DNA of 5,072 nt, taken from assembly GCA_012961655.1 (NCBI GenBank), contig DTYX01000514.1, positions 1 through 5,072 of the forward strand, written 5' to 3'. Shown one piece after another: positions 1 through 4,769 of the stretch (the first letter of the stretch is position 1; every line of letters starts with the position of its first letter). The position numbers and the translations under genes were made by a program. The notes below the pieces were generated by a model. The model had not been told where the DNA came from. It saw only the letters and a program-made list of their open reading frames with translations, and made no database searches. The stretch is from Candidatus Poribacteria bacterium (GTDB lineage: Bacteria > Poribacteria > WGA-4E > DTYX01).

Positions 1-250
1 ATGACAGCTTTCAACCTCTGGAAATTCGCCGATGAGCTCTACTAGCGGATTGGCGATATGCAAACTGGATTTATGGACAACCCTCCCTCGGTTGAATGCC
101 CTCCAACGCTGGGGTAACGCGCATCTGAATCGCGGGGAATACTATCGGGGGCTTCAGGTTGCCAGGCGTATGCTGTCCCTGGAGCCAACTTCAGAAGCCG
201 CCCGCCGACTTGAGATGGTGTGCCTCGAAGGACTCACCCGTCAGGACTGA
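1..250 (+). pseudogene. Remnant of a bacterial transcriptional activator domain (BTAD/SARP-like), frame-broken
   Basis: The longest open piece (32-250) ends at TGA 248-250. It contains LNALQRWGNAHLNRGEYYRG followed by ARRMLSLEPTSEAARRLEM, which follows the BTAD helical pattern (aLerLa..h..rGdy..Al..arrlL.ldP..E.ahr.lM). BTAD is the TPR-like domain of SARP/AfsR-type regulators. The expected upstream part of the domain is visible in other frames: FADELY in frame 1 (28-42), then ALLADWRYANWIYGQ in frame 3 (36-80), matching the usual aL.LYrGdlLad..y.dW...e pattern. Joining all three needs two frame changes within about 90 bases, so this is a decayed gene end, or a sequence with indel errors. A full BTAD regulator would carry an upstream DNA-binding domain, which lies outside the window or is lost. 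The family assignment comes from motif memory only. Confidence 0.5.
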
Positions 251-265
251 ACCAGGACGAATCTG

Positions 266-369
266 TTTTCCTTCCTTTCCACCTTCCCGCCTTCCATTCT
301 AACAAGCCAGCGGCATGCTTTACTTTTTCCCCCTTTCCTTCTCTTCCATCCTTTCCATCCTTCCTTCCC
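266..369. repeat. Pyrimidine-rich tracts in spacer
   Basis: Two blocks (about 266-300 and 323-369) are almost pure C/T on the plus strand, built from CCTT, TTCC and CCATCC units. Similar wording (CCTTCCTTCCC, CATCCTTTCCA) recurs at 3428-3456 in another spacer, so this looks like a dispersed intergenic sequence type. It lies between the BTAD remnant and the AT-rich promoter region of the lipoprotein gene. The rest of the 251-655 spacer holds no convincing gene; an open frame at 315-521 has no ribosome binding site and encodes F/S/L-rich nonsense read from the tract. Confidence 0.5.
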
Positions 370-506
370 AAATTCGTTGTGGGGTTGAATCAATAAGTTG
401 GCTTGTGGGAAACTATCCCATGAGCCAATTTTTTTTCATTTCTTGCAAAATTCCTACATTTTTTTGCTTTGAGGTGGGGCTTGTTGATTTTTTGTTGATT
501 TGCAAA

Positions 507-515
507 TGCTATAAT
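507..515 (+). promoter_or_regulatory. Candidate extended -10 promoter for the lipoprotein gene
   Basis: TGC followed by a perfect TATAAT (510-515) gives the extended -10 form TGn-TATAAT. No -35 hexamer sits at the usual 17-base spacing; TTGTTG copies at 481-486 and 492-497 are too far and too near. Extended -10 promoters tolerate a poor -35. Transcription would start near 522 and leave a leader of about 134 bases before the GTG at 656. Confidence 0.45.
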
Positions 516-526
516 TTTTAAATATT

Positions 527-542
527 TGAAGTAATCACTTCA
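527..542. promoter_or_regulatory. Palindrome just downstream of the predicted start site
   Basis: TGAAGT-AATC-ACTTCA is a perfect 6-bp inverted repeat with a 4-base centre, about five bases downstream of the start site predicted from the TATAAT at 510. The position suits a repressor operator; as RNA it could be a small leader hairpin. No regulator in the window is linked to it. Confidence 0.3.
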
Positions 543-644
543 GGAAATGCTTTTTGTTGTGTCTTAACGTCAAACCCAATAAATGATAAGACTCAATTTC
601 AATTATTGCAACACTGGCAACTCACAACCTTTCCATGTTGGAAA

Positions 645-650
645 AGGGGG
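645..650 (+). promoter_or_regulatory. Ribosome binding site deciding the lipoprotein start
   Basis: AGGGGG lies 5 bases before GTG 656. The alternative in-frame ATG at 635 has no purine-rich site upstream (it is preceded by CACAACCTTTCC), so the GTG is preferred. Confidence 0.5.
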
Positions 651-655
651 AAAAA

Positions 656-1243
656 GTGAGAACTAAAACCATATGCTATTTTATTCTTGCGCTCTTTATT
701 ATCGTTGCCATCGCTTGTGGTGATTCCGACGATGAAGGGGCAAATCAGCTCAAAAAACCAACAACTCAGACAAAAGAAACAGGCGAGGAGATTATAGTGC
801 CAGAGGAGGAGGAAGTAATTGATTTCGCCGCAGAGGAGGCAGCAATCCGTGGATTATACATATCTCATGCCGCCGCCATTAGCGGAAAAGGAGCCGACGA
901 GATTATGGAACATTGGATTCAGCGTAACACGAAAGATGTCTTCATGACGCAGTGTGTTTTGGGCGCAGTGACGATTCTCGAAAAGTGGAAGGGTATTAAG
1001 GACTCTTGGGTTCCAACATTCCAGTTATTGGGGGGACAGCCAAAGATGACCGTTACAATTGCAAAAGTCGGGATTGACAAACGCGGTCAAGAGGCAACGC
1101 TGAGCGGCAACTATAACTGGGGTGGGATAGTAGGTAAATCAATTGCTGCATTCGAGAAGGACAAAAAGGGCAATTGGAAAATCCGAGCAATTGACTTATG
1201 TGAGCAAAACCTCATCAAAGAAATCCAAACTCCACAAAAATAG
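656..1243 (+). CDS. Small exported lipoprotein with NTF2/SnoaL-like domain
   Basis: The 195-residue product begins with a short basic segment (RTK), a hydrophobic core and a lipobox-like AIAC with Cys21, so it is predicted to be processed by signal peptidase II and anchored by lipid. Residues 22-55 form a hydrophilic, acidic linker (GDSDDEG, PEEEEV) typical of a surface tether. From about residue 56 the sequence follows the NTF2/SnoaL-like pattern: a first helix (EEAAIRGLYISHAAAISGKG) ending in EIMEHW, then a W111-K-G-I-K-D-S-W segment and alternating beta strands to the end. This fold often binds small ligands or acts as an accessory domain; no catalytic residues can be named. Two cysteines (about 100 and 182) could form a disulphide. 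An ATG at 635 would add seven residues but lacks a binding site. No terminator is visible behind it. Confidence 0.8.
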   Translation: MRTKTICYFILALFIIVAIACGDSDDEGANQLKKPTTQTKETGEEIIVPEEEEVIDFAAEEAAIRGLYISHAAAISGKGADEIMEHWIQRNTKDVFMTQCVLGAVTILEKWKGIKDSWVPTFQLLGGQPKMTVTIAKVGIDKRGQEATLSGNYNWGGIVGKSIAAFEKDKKGNWKIRAIDLCEQNLIKEIQTPQK

Positions 1244-1303
1244 TGATATCATTTTGGGAATATTTCAAGTCTAAACACTAACTTGACTTTGGTAGATTTG
1301 CTC

Positions 1304-1431
1304 GTAGCCCCTGTCTGCCTTCGGCACAGGCAGGCAAGATTCTATCTTGGTTCCTTGAATCAGACGCATAGAATGCAGGGAAAATGGAATGTAAGTGTAT
1401 CCCATTTTAACGGGCAAGTTGCCCGTTCTAC
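1304..1431. repeat. Chain of five short hairpins bounded by GTAG and CTAC (REP/BIME-like)
   Basis: GTAG (1304-1307) and its complement CTAC (1428-1431) enclose successive inverted repeats. They are: 1310-1330, CCTG and TGCC pairing with GGCA and CAGG around a TTC loop with a two-base bulge; 1335-1349, CAAGAT-TCT-ATCTTG; 1366-1376, GCAT-AGA-ATGC; 1381-1408, AAAATGG pairing with CCATTTT; 1410-1426, ACGGGCA-AGT-TGCCCGT. Four of the five have three-base loops. A GTAG foot next to a short hairpin is the hallmark of REP elements recognised by RAYT (Y1, IS200-type) transposases. The array fills the spacer between the lipoprotein and Kelch genes. Transposase dependence is inferred; no transposase is in the window. 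Confidence 0.65.
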
Positions 1432-1530
1432 TTCAATTTGCCAAAGTCAAAATAACGAAAAAATATAGCGGTCAAAAAGGAGGCGCGTATGAAACGCACA
1501 ATGGTTCTCTTGATACTCTTCCTTCTGGTC

Positions 1531-1546
1531 ACCCCTTCACCCCTTC
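1531..1546 (+). repeat. 8-bp tandem duplication (ACCCCTTC x2) breaking the Kelch signal peptide
   Basis: ACCCCTTC occurs twice in direct succession. With one copy, the frame reads LLVTPSMSLAAGGTW, a clean signal peptide end with an Ala-x-Ala-like cleavage region. With two, the frame ends at TGA 1549. Confidence 0.85.
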
Positions 1547-1748
1547 GATGAGTCTGGCTGCAGGTGGCACATGGACGAAGAAGGCGGATATGCCAACAGC
1601 GCGGTATTTTCTCTCTGCTAGCGTTGTTGAAGGAAAAATCTATGTTATTGGGGGAGGTTCAGGATTCGATGAATTTTATGCCACAGTGGAAGTCTATGAT
1701 GCGGCAACTGACACCTGGGTAACTCGGGCAGACATGCCAACGCCAAGA

Positions 1749-1756
1749 GGGGGGGG
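1749..1756 (+). repeat. Run of eight G in the Kelch gene, site of second frameshift
   Basis: With seven G the protein reads PTPRGGATSVVDGVIYAIGG, matching the Kelch pattern. With eight it reads PRGGGHQCRGRRH and stops at 1836-1838. Homopolymer runs are prone to slippage in the cell and to length errors in sequencing. Confidence 0.8.
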
Positions 1757-2171
1757 CCACCAGTGTCGTGGACGGCGTCATCTATGCGATTGGTGGCGCA
1801 AGCAACTTGTTGGGTATCCCAATCGTGGAAGCCTATGACCCGACAACTGACACGTGGACGACACAACCCGATATGCCAACGGCAAGACTGGCTCTATCAA
1901 CTGTCGCCCTGGACGGTAAAATCTACGCCATTGGCGGCGGGAAGGTATACCCCACTGACGCTTTTGTAATTGTGGAAGAATTCACTCCGGAAGTTGGCGT
2001 AACAGCCGTTTCCCCGCAGGGCAAGTTGGCAACAGCGTGGGGAAAAATCAAGCGGGCCCGATGAAATATCGACCCAGGACGTTGATATGCTCGAAGTTCA
2101 TAATCAGGAACGCTTCTCACTTCAATTCTGGTTTTCCTGCGGTCAAATGGAACAAATAAGGAGATTTAACT

Positions 2172-2954
2172 ATGTTTAAACAATTTTGGATTATTGTTCT
2201 GGCATTGTGTTCTATGTCTGCTCTATGGTGTGCTACAACTTTCGGCGGTGTTCTGATGGATGAGTTCGATGGAGAACAACTGAAGGATTTTTGGACGTTT
2301 AATAACAGGGGAAATCCTGTCTCGACCGTAAGCCTCAAGAATGATAAGCTCTATATACATGTGCCAGCGGGCAACAACGATTTAATCCCCGGAGTAGCCC
2401 GGGCGCCGACATTAACAATGCCCGCGCCGGAAGGAGACTACACGGAGACAATCCTTTATACCGGTCCAACTGCCCAAAGCGCCGCGGCAGGAATCGTCAT
2501 TTTCCAAGATTTCTTCCATCAGATGCATCTGCTCTATGGAATTGGCGGTGGTGGAGGCCAAAGGGTATGGTTCATGGGAGTGGCTGAGAACGATGTTCCG
2601 CCTATGAGGGATAAAGACGGGAACATACGGGGTGTCGGATGGGGCAATCACCTGTTCACAGGTGTTCTCGGCGCACAGAAAAAGGTTTATCTGAGAATAG
2701 TGAAACACGGCGATACCTATACAAGTTATTATAAATTCAAAGATAGCGAACCGTGGGGGCAATGGCTTTCTGCTGATTTTCCCTTGCAAAATCCACAAGT
2801 TGGTCTGATTGTGAAGAACTGGGGCGCTGGAGCGGAGCTAACAGCGGAATTTGAATTCTTTCAACTCGAAGGGGAAGGGGTTAACTTTGACGTAGAGTCT
2901 GATGGTCATCTGCCCACAATATGGAGTCGAATAAAGAAGGATGGTTCAAGATGA
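2172..2954 (+). CDS. Secreted concanavalin-like beta-sandwich protein (DUF1349/GH43 C-terminal type)
   Basis: ATG 2172 follows AAGGAG (2158-2163) at good spacing. The 260-residue product has a signal peptide (basic-hydrophobic FKQFWIIVLALC, likely cleaved around residues 20-25; Cys20 is preceded by Trp, which argues against a lipobox). The mature part opens with MDEFDGEQLKDFWTF (29-43), the typical entry of LamG-like/concanavalin-fold domains related to DUF1349 and GH43 C-terminal modules. APTLTMPAPEGDYTETILYT (78-97), AAAGIVIFQD (104-113), KVYLRIVKHGDTYTSYYK (171-188), WGQW (195-198) and PQVGLIVKNW (208-217) fit the successive strands of that fold. Such domains commonly bind sugars; no enzyme active site is evident. 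The end (about 241-260) has DGHLPTIWSRIKKDGSR, like the Kelch protein's end. It lies 107 bases after the Kelch gene in the same direction, possibly co-transcribed. Confidence 0.8.
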   Translation: MFKQFWIIVLALCSMSALWCATTFGGVLMDEFDGEQLKDFWTFNNRGNPVSTVSLKNDKLYIHVPAGNNDLIPGVARAPTLTMPAPEGDYTETILYTGPTAQSAAAGIVIFQDFFHQMHLLYGIGGGGGQRVWFMGVAENDVPPMRDKDGNIRGVGWGNHLFTGVLGAQKKVYLRIVKHGDTYTSYYKFKDSEPWGQWLSADFPLQNPQVGLIVKNWGAGAELTAEFEFFQLEGEGVNFDVESDGHLPTIWSRIKKDGSR

Positions 2955-2960
2955 TTTCCG

Positions 2961-3032
2961 TGTAGCCCAAGATTCTATCTTGGTTTGAGCGAAAGATACT
3001 CTCGGCTAGCCAACTTAGAAAGTTGGACTACA
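2961..3032. repeat. Inverted pair of GTAG-footed triloop hairpins (REP/BIME-like)
   Basis: TGTAG (2961-2965) and CTACA (3028-3032) bracket three hairpins, all with three-base loops: CCAAGAT-TCT-ATCTTGG (2967-2983), CGAAAG-ATA-CTCTCG with one mismatch (2990-3004), and CCAACTT-AGA-AAGTTGG (3010-3026). One base separates GTAG or CTAC from the adjacent stem at each end. The first hairpin shares 18 bases with 1335-1352. The element lies seven bases after the stop of the concanavalin-like gene and could also weaken read-through, since its first stem is followed by TTT. Confidence 0.7.
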
Positions 3033-3151
3033 ACCATGCGCATCAATTTAAGAGTATGTAGTATCAGTTCTCATAGACATCAATGTCAATGCTGAACAAA
3101 AAAAGAGCTTGCTTTGAGTGCAATGAAGGGACGTTGAAATTCCCTATAACC

Positions 3152-3187
3152 CTACAGTGAGCGTAGTGGCGGTGGTTTGTCCCCGCC
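3152..3187. repeat. Short CTAC/GTAG element with GC-rich hairpin
   Basis: CTAC (3152-3155) and GTAG (3163-3166) form an inverted pair seven bases apart. GTAG is followed after one base by GGCGG (3168-3172), which pairs with CCGCC (3183-3187). To the left, AGGGA (3127-3131) can pair with TCCCT (3140-3144), giving a weaker hairpin facing the CTAC. The GTAG, one-base gap and stem repeat the layout of the other two elements. Confidence 0.45.
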
Positions 3188-3204
3188 CTTTGATTCAGCG
3201 CCCG

Positions 3205-3239
3205 CCTGTGCGTCTACCTGCGCGGAGCACGCAGACAGG
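3205..3239. repeat. Long imperfect palindrome (CCTGT...ACAGG)
   Basis: CCTGT (3205-3209) pairs with ACAGG (3235-3239), GCGT (3210-3213) with ACGC (3229-3232), CT (3214-3215) with AG (3226-3227), and CC (3217-3218) with GG (3224-3225), about 13 pairs with small bulges around a five-base loop. The same CCTG...CAGG outline with a two-base bulge occurs at 1310-1330. Palindromes of this CCTGTCTGC/GCAGACAGG type are dispersed in many uncultured bacterial genomes as far as I recall. Confidence 0.6.
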
Positions 3240-3241
3240 TG

Positions 3242-3253
3242 GTGATTAATCAC
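3242..3253. promoter_or_regulatory. Perfect 12-bp palindrome GTGATTAATCAC
   Basis: This site is exactly self-complementary with no spacer. It lies just right of the long palindrome at 3205-3239 and left of the coding-like fragment at 3246-3380. It could be a binding site for a dimeric regulator or a restriction-type target, but no neighbouring gene explains it. Confidence 0.3.
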
Positions 3254-3380
3254 AACGTCAAGGATTGTACTTGATGCCCATGGGGACCGCCGGGGTAAAT
3301 ACCTCGCCTTGAAAGACGGACATCCATCATGGGTTGCAGACACGATGGATGAAGCTGTTGATAATACCAATTCTCCATAA
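3246..3380 (+). pseudogene. Orphan coding-like fragment, no start codon
   Basis: This 44-codon open stretch ends at TAA 3378-3380 and reads IVLDAHGDRRGKYLALKDGH followed by PSWVADTMDEAVDNTNSP. Its residue mix is protein-like, while the other frames are not. The RGKYLALKDG...ADTMDEAV part loosely recalls small proteins of the GKYVALkdG...GdTleEal kind (DUF5678-like), but I cannot assign it. It begins right after two palindromic elements with a stop in frame at 3243-3245, has no start codon before codon 22, and no ribosome binding site. A 3' remnant of a gene cut by the repeats is the simplest reading. Confidence 0.35.
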
Positions 3381-3406
3381 AGACAAAGCATAAAAGTATC
3401 ATTGAA

Positions 3407-3447
3407 GGAAGGGAAGGAATGCTCAACTCCTTCCTTCCTTCCCTTTC
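3407..3447. repeat. Purine/pyrimidine hairpin in spacer
   Basis: GGAAGGGAAGGAA (3407-3419) pairs with TTCCTTCCCTTTC (3435-3447), 13 pairs including one G-T, around a 15-base loop. Each strand is all-purine on one arm and all-pyrimidine on the other. The right arm uses the same CCTT wording as the tracts at 266-369. Confidence 0.5.
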
Positions 3448-3511
3448 ATCCTTTCCAATCAATTACATGAATAAGCAACTTAAAGTTTTATGCTTTATTA
3501 TCAAAGAGAAA

Positions 3512-3520
3512 TGGTATAAC
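3512..3520 (+). promoter_or_regulatory. Candidate extended -10 promoter for the DUF362 gene
   Basis: TGG-TATAAC (3512-3520) is an extended -10 form with five of six matches to TATAAT and no good -35. The leader to ATG 3656 would be about 130 bases, much like that proposed for the lipoprotein gene. Confidence 0.3.
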
Positions 3521-3655
3521 TATTTTTCATCAATAAAACAGGGGAATTCGCCGTATTTCCTGATTAAGGTTGTCCCAGAGGAAGAGGAGACGGAATTTCT
3601 CGATGTTTAGTATAGGTGATAGATGTCTTTGAAAAAGCAGGGAGAAAATGGAAAG

Positions 3656-4531
3656 ATGAAATCTATTACAAGACGAAATTTTCTGAAACAAACATTGGCC
3701 GGCATCGGAGGAGCAATGTTGGTTGAGTCGCTTGGCTCCGATATCAGCCGGGCTCAATCGGCTAATAAAAGCGGAGTTGTCGTTGTCAAACATCCCAAAG
3801 CCACCGATGGTACGAGAGACATTAACAAGATTATTGTACAGAACATGATGGATGAGTCTGTAAAGCGGATTACGGGCAAACCATCTGTAACAGATGCTTG
3901 GGTAAGTCTCCTGCCTGATTTTAAGAAAGAAGACGTGATTGCTATCAAAGTAAACACCATTATGAATACTATCCCAACCCATCCTGAAGTTGTGGACGCC
4001 ATAGCGGCCGGATTGGCTGCTGCAGGGGTGTCAGAAAATAATATCATCATCTATGACCGTACTAATGAGGGATTGAAAAAGTCTGGATACAAATACAACA
4101 CAGGCGATGTCGGGGTGCGATGTTTCGGGACGGATGAAGAGGGATGGGACTATGATTGGGATAATCCCGTGGATATATTAGGACAGAAGAAAGCGCTGAG
4201 CAGTATTCTCACCCGTTGTAACCATCTCATCAACGTTCCCGTGCTAAAAGTGCATTTGGATCCGTATGGGGTTACCTTGAGTTTGAAGAACCACTATGGG
4301 AGTGTCGATAACCCTCGAACGCTCCACAAGAATTTCGCGACAGCTTGCGCTACGCTGAACAATCAAGAGGCTATCAGAAGCAAGACGCGCCTGATTGTTA
4401 TAGATGCTCTGTTCGGCTTTTGGGGTAGCAATACTACTATGTTTGTCTCAGATTTCGCTTACAACGCCTTGATTATGAGCAAAGACCCTGTCGCGGCGGA
4501 TTATATAGGCACAAAAACCAAACCTCCATAA
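3656..4531 (+). CDS. Tat-exported DUF362 family protein, C-terminally truncated
   Basis: The product (291 residues from ATG 3656) opens with a twin-arginine signal, ITRRNFLKQTLAG (Arg7-Arg8, matching S/T-R-R-x-F-L-K), and a hydrophobic stretch ending near ISRAQS, so it is predicted to be exported folded by the Tat system. The body matches DUF362: VIAIKVNTI (about 94-102), THPEVVDAIAAGL (108-120), IIIYDRTNEGL (130-140), CNHLINVPVLKVH (188-200) and GVTLSLKNHYGSVDNP (205-220), the hallmark block. Some DUF362 proteins bind iron-sulphur clusters, but no ferredoxin CxxC motifs are present here. The protein stops just after KDPVAADYIGTK with a foreign TKPP; relatives normally continue for some tens of residues, so the end is lost at a DNA junction. 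The preferred start has AGGGAG (3639-3644) upstream; ATG 3623 would add 11 residues. Confidence 0.85.
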   Translation: MKSITRRNFLKQTLAGIGGAMLVESLGSDISRAQSANKSGVVVVKHPKATDGTRDINKIIVQNMMDESVKRITGKPSVTDAWVSLLPDFKKEDVIAIKVNTIMNTIPTHPEVVDAIAAGLAAAGVSENNIIIYDRTNEGLKKSGYKYNTGDVGVRCFGTDEEGWDYDWDNPVDILGQKKALSSILTRCNHLINVPVLKVHLDPYGVTLSLKNHYGSVDNPRTLHKNFATACATLNNQEAIRSKTRLIVIDALFGFWGSNTTMFVSDFAYNALIMSKDPVAADYIGTKTKPP

Positions 4532-4602
4532 ATATAGTAGCTTGGTCGCTTACCGTAATCTCTCTCTTGCTGTTCAAGTACATTTTTTACCTTTGCTTGC
4601 AT
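4501..4602 (-). pseudogene. C-terminal fragment of a Deg/HtrA-like PDZ serine protease
   Basis: The minus strand from ATG 4602 encodes 33 residues: MQAKVKNVLEQQERDYG, then KRPSYYIYGGLVFVPI and a stop at 4503-4501. The block RPSYYIYGGLVF-P is a signature of the C-terminal region of Deg-type proteases (usually continuing with LT..YL), located far behind the catalytic domain. Here it is cut right after VP, where the DUF362 sequence of the opposite strand begins. An AAGGAG (4614-4609) six bases before the ATG suggests it could be translated, but as a start of a Deg protein this is far too late, and TAA immediately precedes the ATG in frame. I read it as a gene fragment. Family call is from motif memory. 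Confidence 0.5.
4504..4518. other. Junction between DUF362 sequence and AT-rich foreign sequence
   Basis: DUF362-like coding (ADYIGTK) is valid on the plus strand to about 4515. Deg-like coding (GGLVFVP) is valid on the minus strand from about 4507 upward. The two overlap in GGCACAAAA, which both sides can claim, as in a microhomology-mediated join. Composition turns AT-rich and coding direction flips here. Confidence 0.55.
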
Positions 4603-4694
4603 TTATTTCTCCTTTTTTTGATTTGGTGAAAAATCTACGAAACCACATCTATAATACACTATTCTCCTGGTGCTTTAAAATGGCATTATATTTA

Positions 4695-4769
4695 CCACTT
4701 TCCTTCTATCTCTTTTTTTCTTATGGCATCCAAAAAATATATGTCAGCATACTCATCATCCCAACCTTT
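4695..4769 (-). other. Coding-like minus-strand segment after a stop codon
   Basis: In the same frame as the cysteine-rich fragment to its right, and directly after its TAA (4772-4770), the minus strand reads KGWDDEYADIYFLDAIRKKE and IEGKW before another TAA at 4694-4692. The residue mix looks like a real protein, with balanced charge and no low-complexity bias despite AT-rich DNA. No start codon or family is apparent. It may be the continuation of the upstream fragment beyond a nonsense change, or chance. Confidence 0.25.

Larger units (their letters stand above)
1489..2064 (+). pseudogene. Secreted Kelch-repeat protein broken by two frameshifts
   Basis: ATG 1489 sits 5 bases after a strong AAAGGAGG (1476-1483) and starts a signal peptide (MKRTMVLLILFLLVTPS). 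The frame runs into TGA at 1549-1551. The protein continues in another frame with SLAAGGTWTKKADMPTAR, then returns to the first frame at about 1757. Three Kelch strands are seen: SASVVEGKIYVIGG, ATSVVDGVIYAIGG and STVALDGKIYAIGG, each followed by a blade ending such as YDAATDTW or YDPTTDTW and an ADMPT/PDMPT linker. Removing one copy of an 8-bp duplication at 1531-1546 and one G from the run at 1749-1756 gives a continuous frame of 188 residues. Kelch repeats form beta-propellers, usually with four or more blades, so even the restored protein is short. The C-terminus (GKLATAWGKIKRAR) resembles that of the next gene. It may be a pseudogene, a phase-variable gene or a sequencing artefact. An internal ATG at 1548 could start a version without the signal peptide. 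Confidence 0.8.

Noticed and set aside
1438..1469. TTGCCA and TATAGC as a promoter for the Kelch gene
   Set aside because: Spacing is 20 bases and the implied start site would fall on the ribosome binding site at 1476-1483.
2061..2159. 32-codon ORF starting at the ATGA overlap with the Kelch stop
   Set aside because: The overlap is suggestive of translational coupling, but there is no binding site upstream (GCGGGCCCG) and the peptide (MKYRPRTLICSK...) has no features; it is probably chance.
2412..2798. 128-codon open frame on the minus strand
   Set aside because: It is antisense to the concanavalin-like gene, which has a signal peptide, ribosome binding site and domain pattern.
3073..3106. 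Intrinsic terminator from GTTC...GAAC, with GACAT-CA-ATGTC inside and an A-run
   Set aside because: The run is A on the plus strand and lies downstream of the stem, so it does not form a terminator in that direction; on the minus strand the T-run precedes the stem.
1304..3239. CRISPR array
   Set aside because: The repeated units are short hairpins with differing stems, irregular spacing and no constant direct repeat with unique spacers.
3419..3610. 63-codon plus-strand open frame before the DUF362 gene
   Set aside because: It begins inside the pyrimidine tract, has no Shine-Dalgarno match and no recognisable domain; the region more likely holds the promoter and leader.
3530..3982. 150-codon open frame on the minus strand
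   Set aside because: It is antisense to the well-supported DUF362 gene and its N-terminal Tat signal, with no ribosome binding site of note and no protein-family signal.
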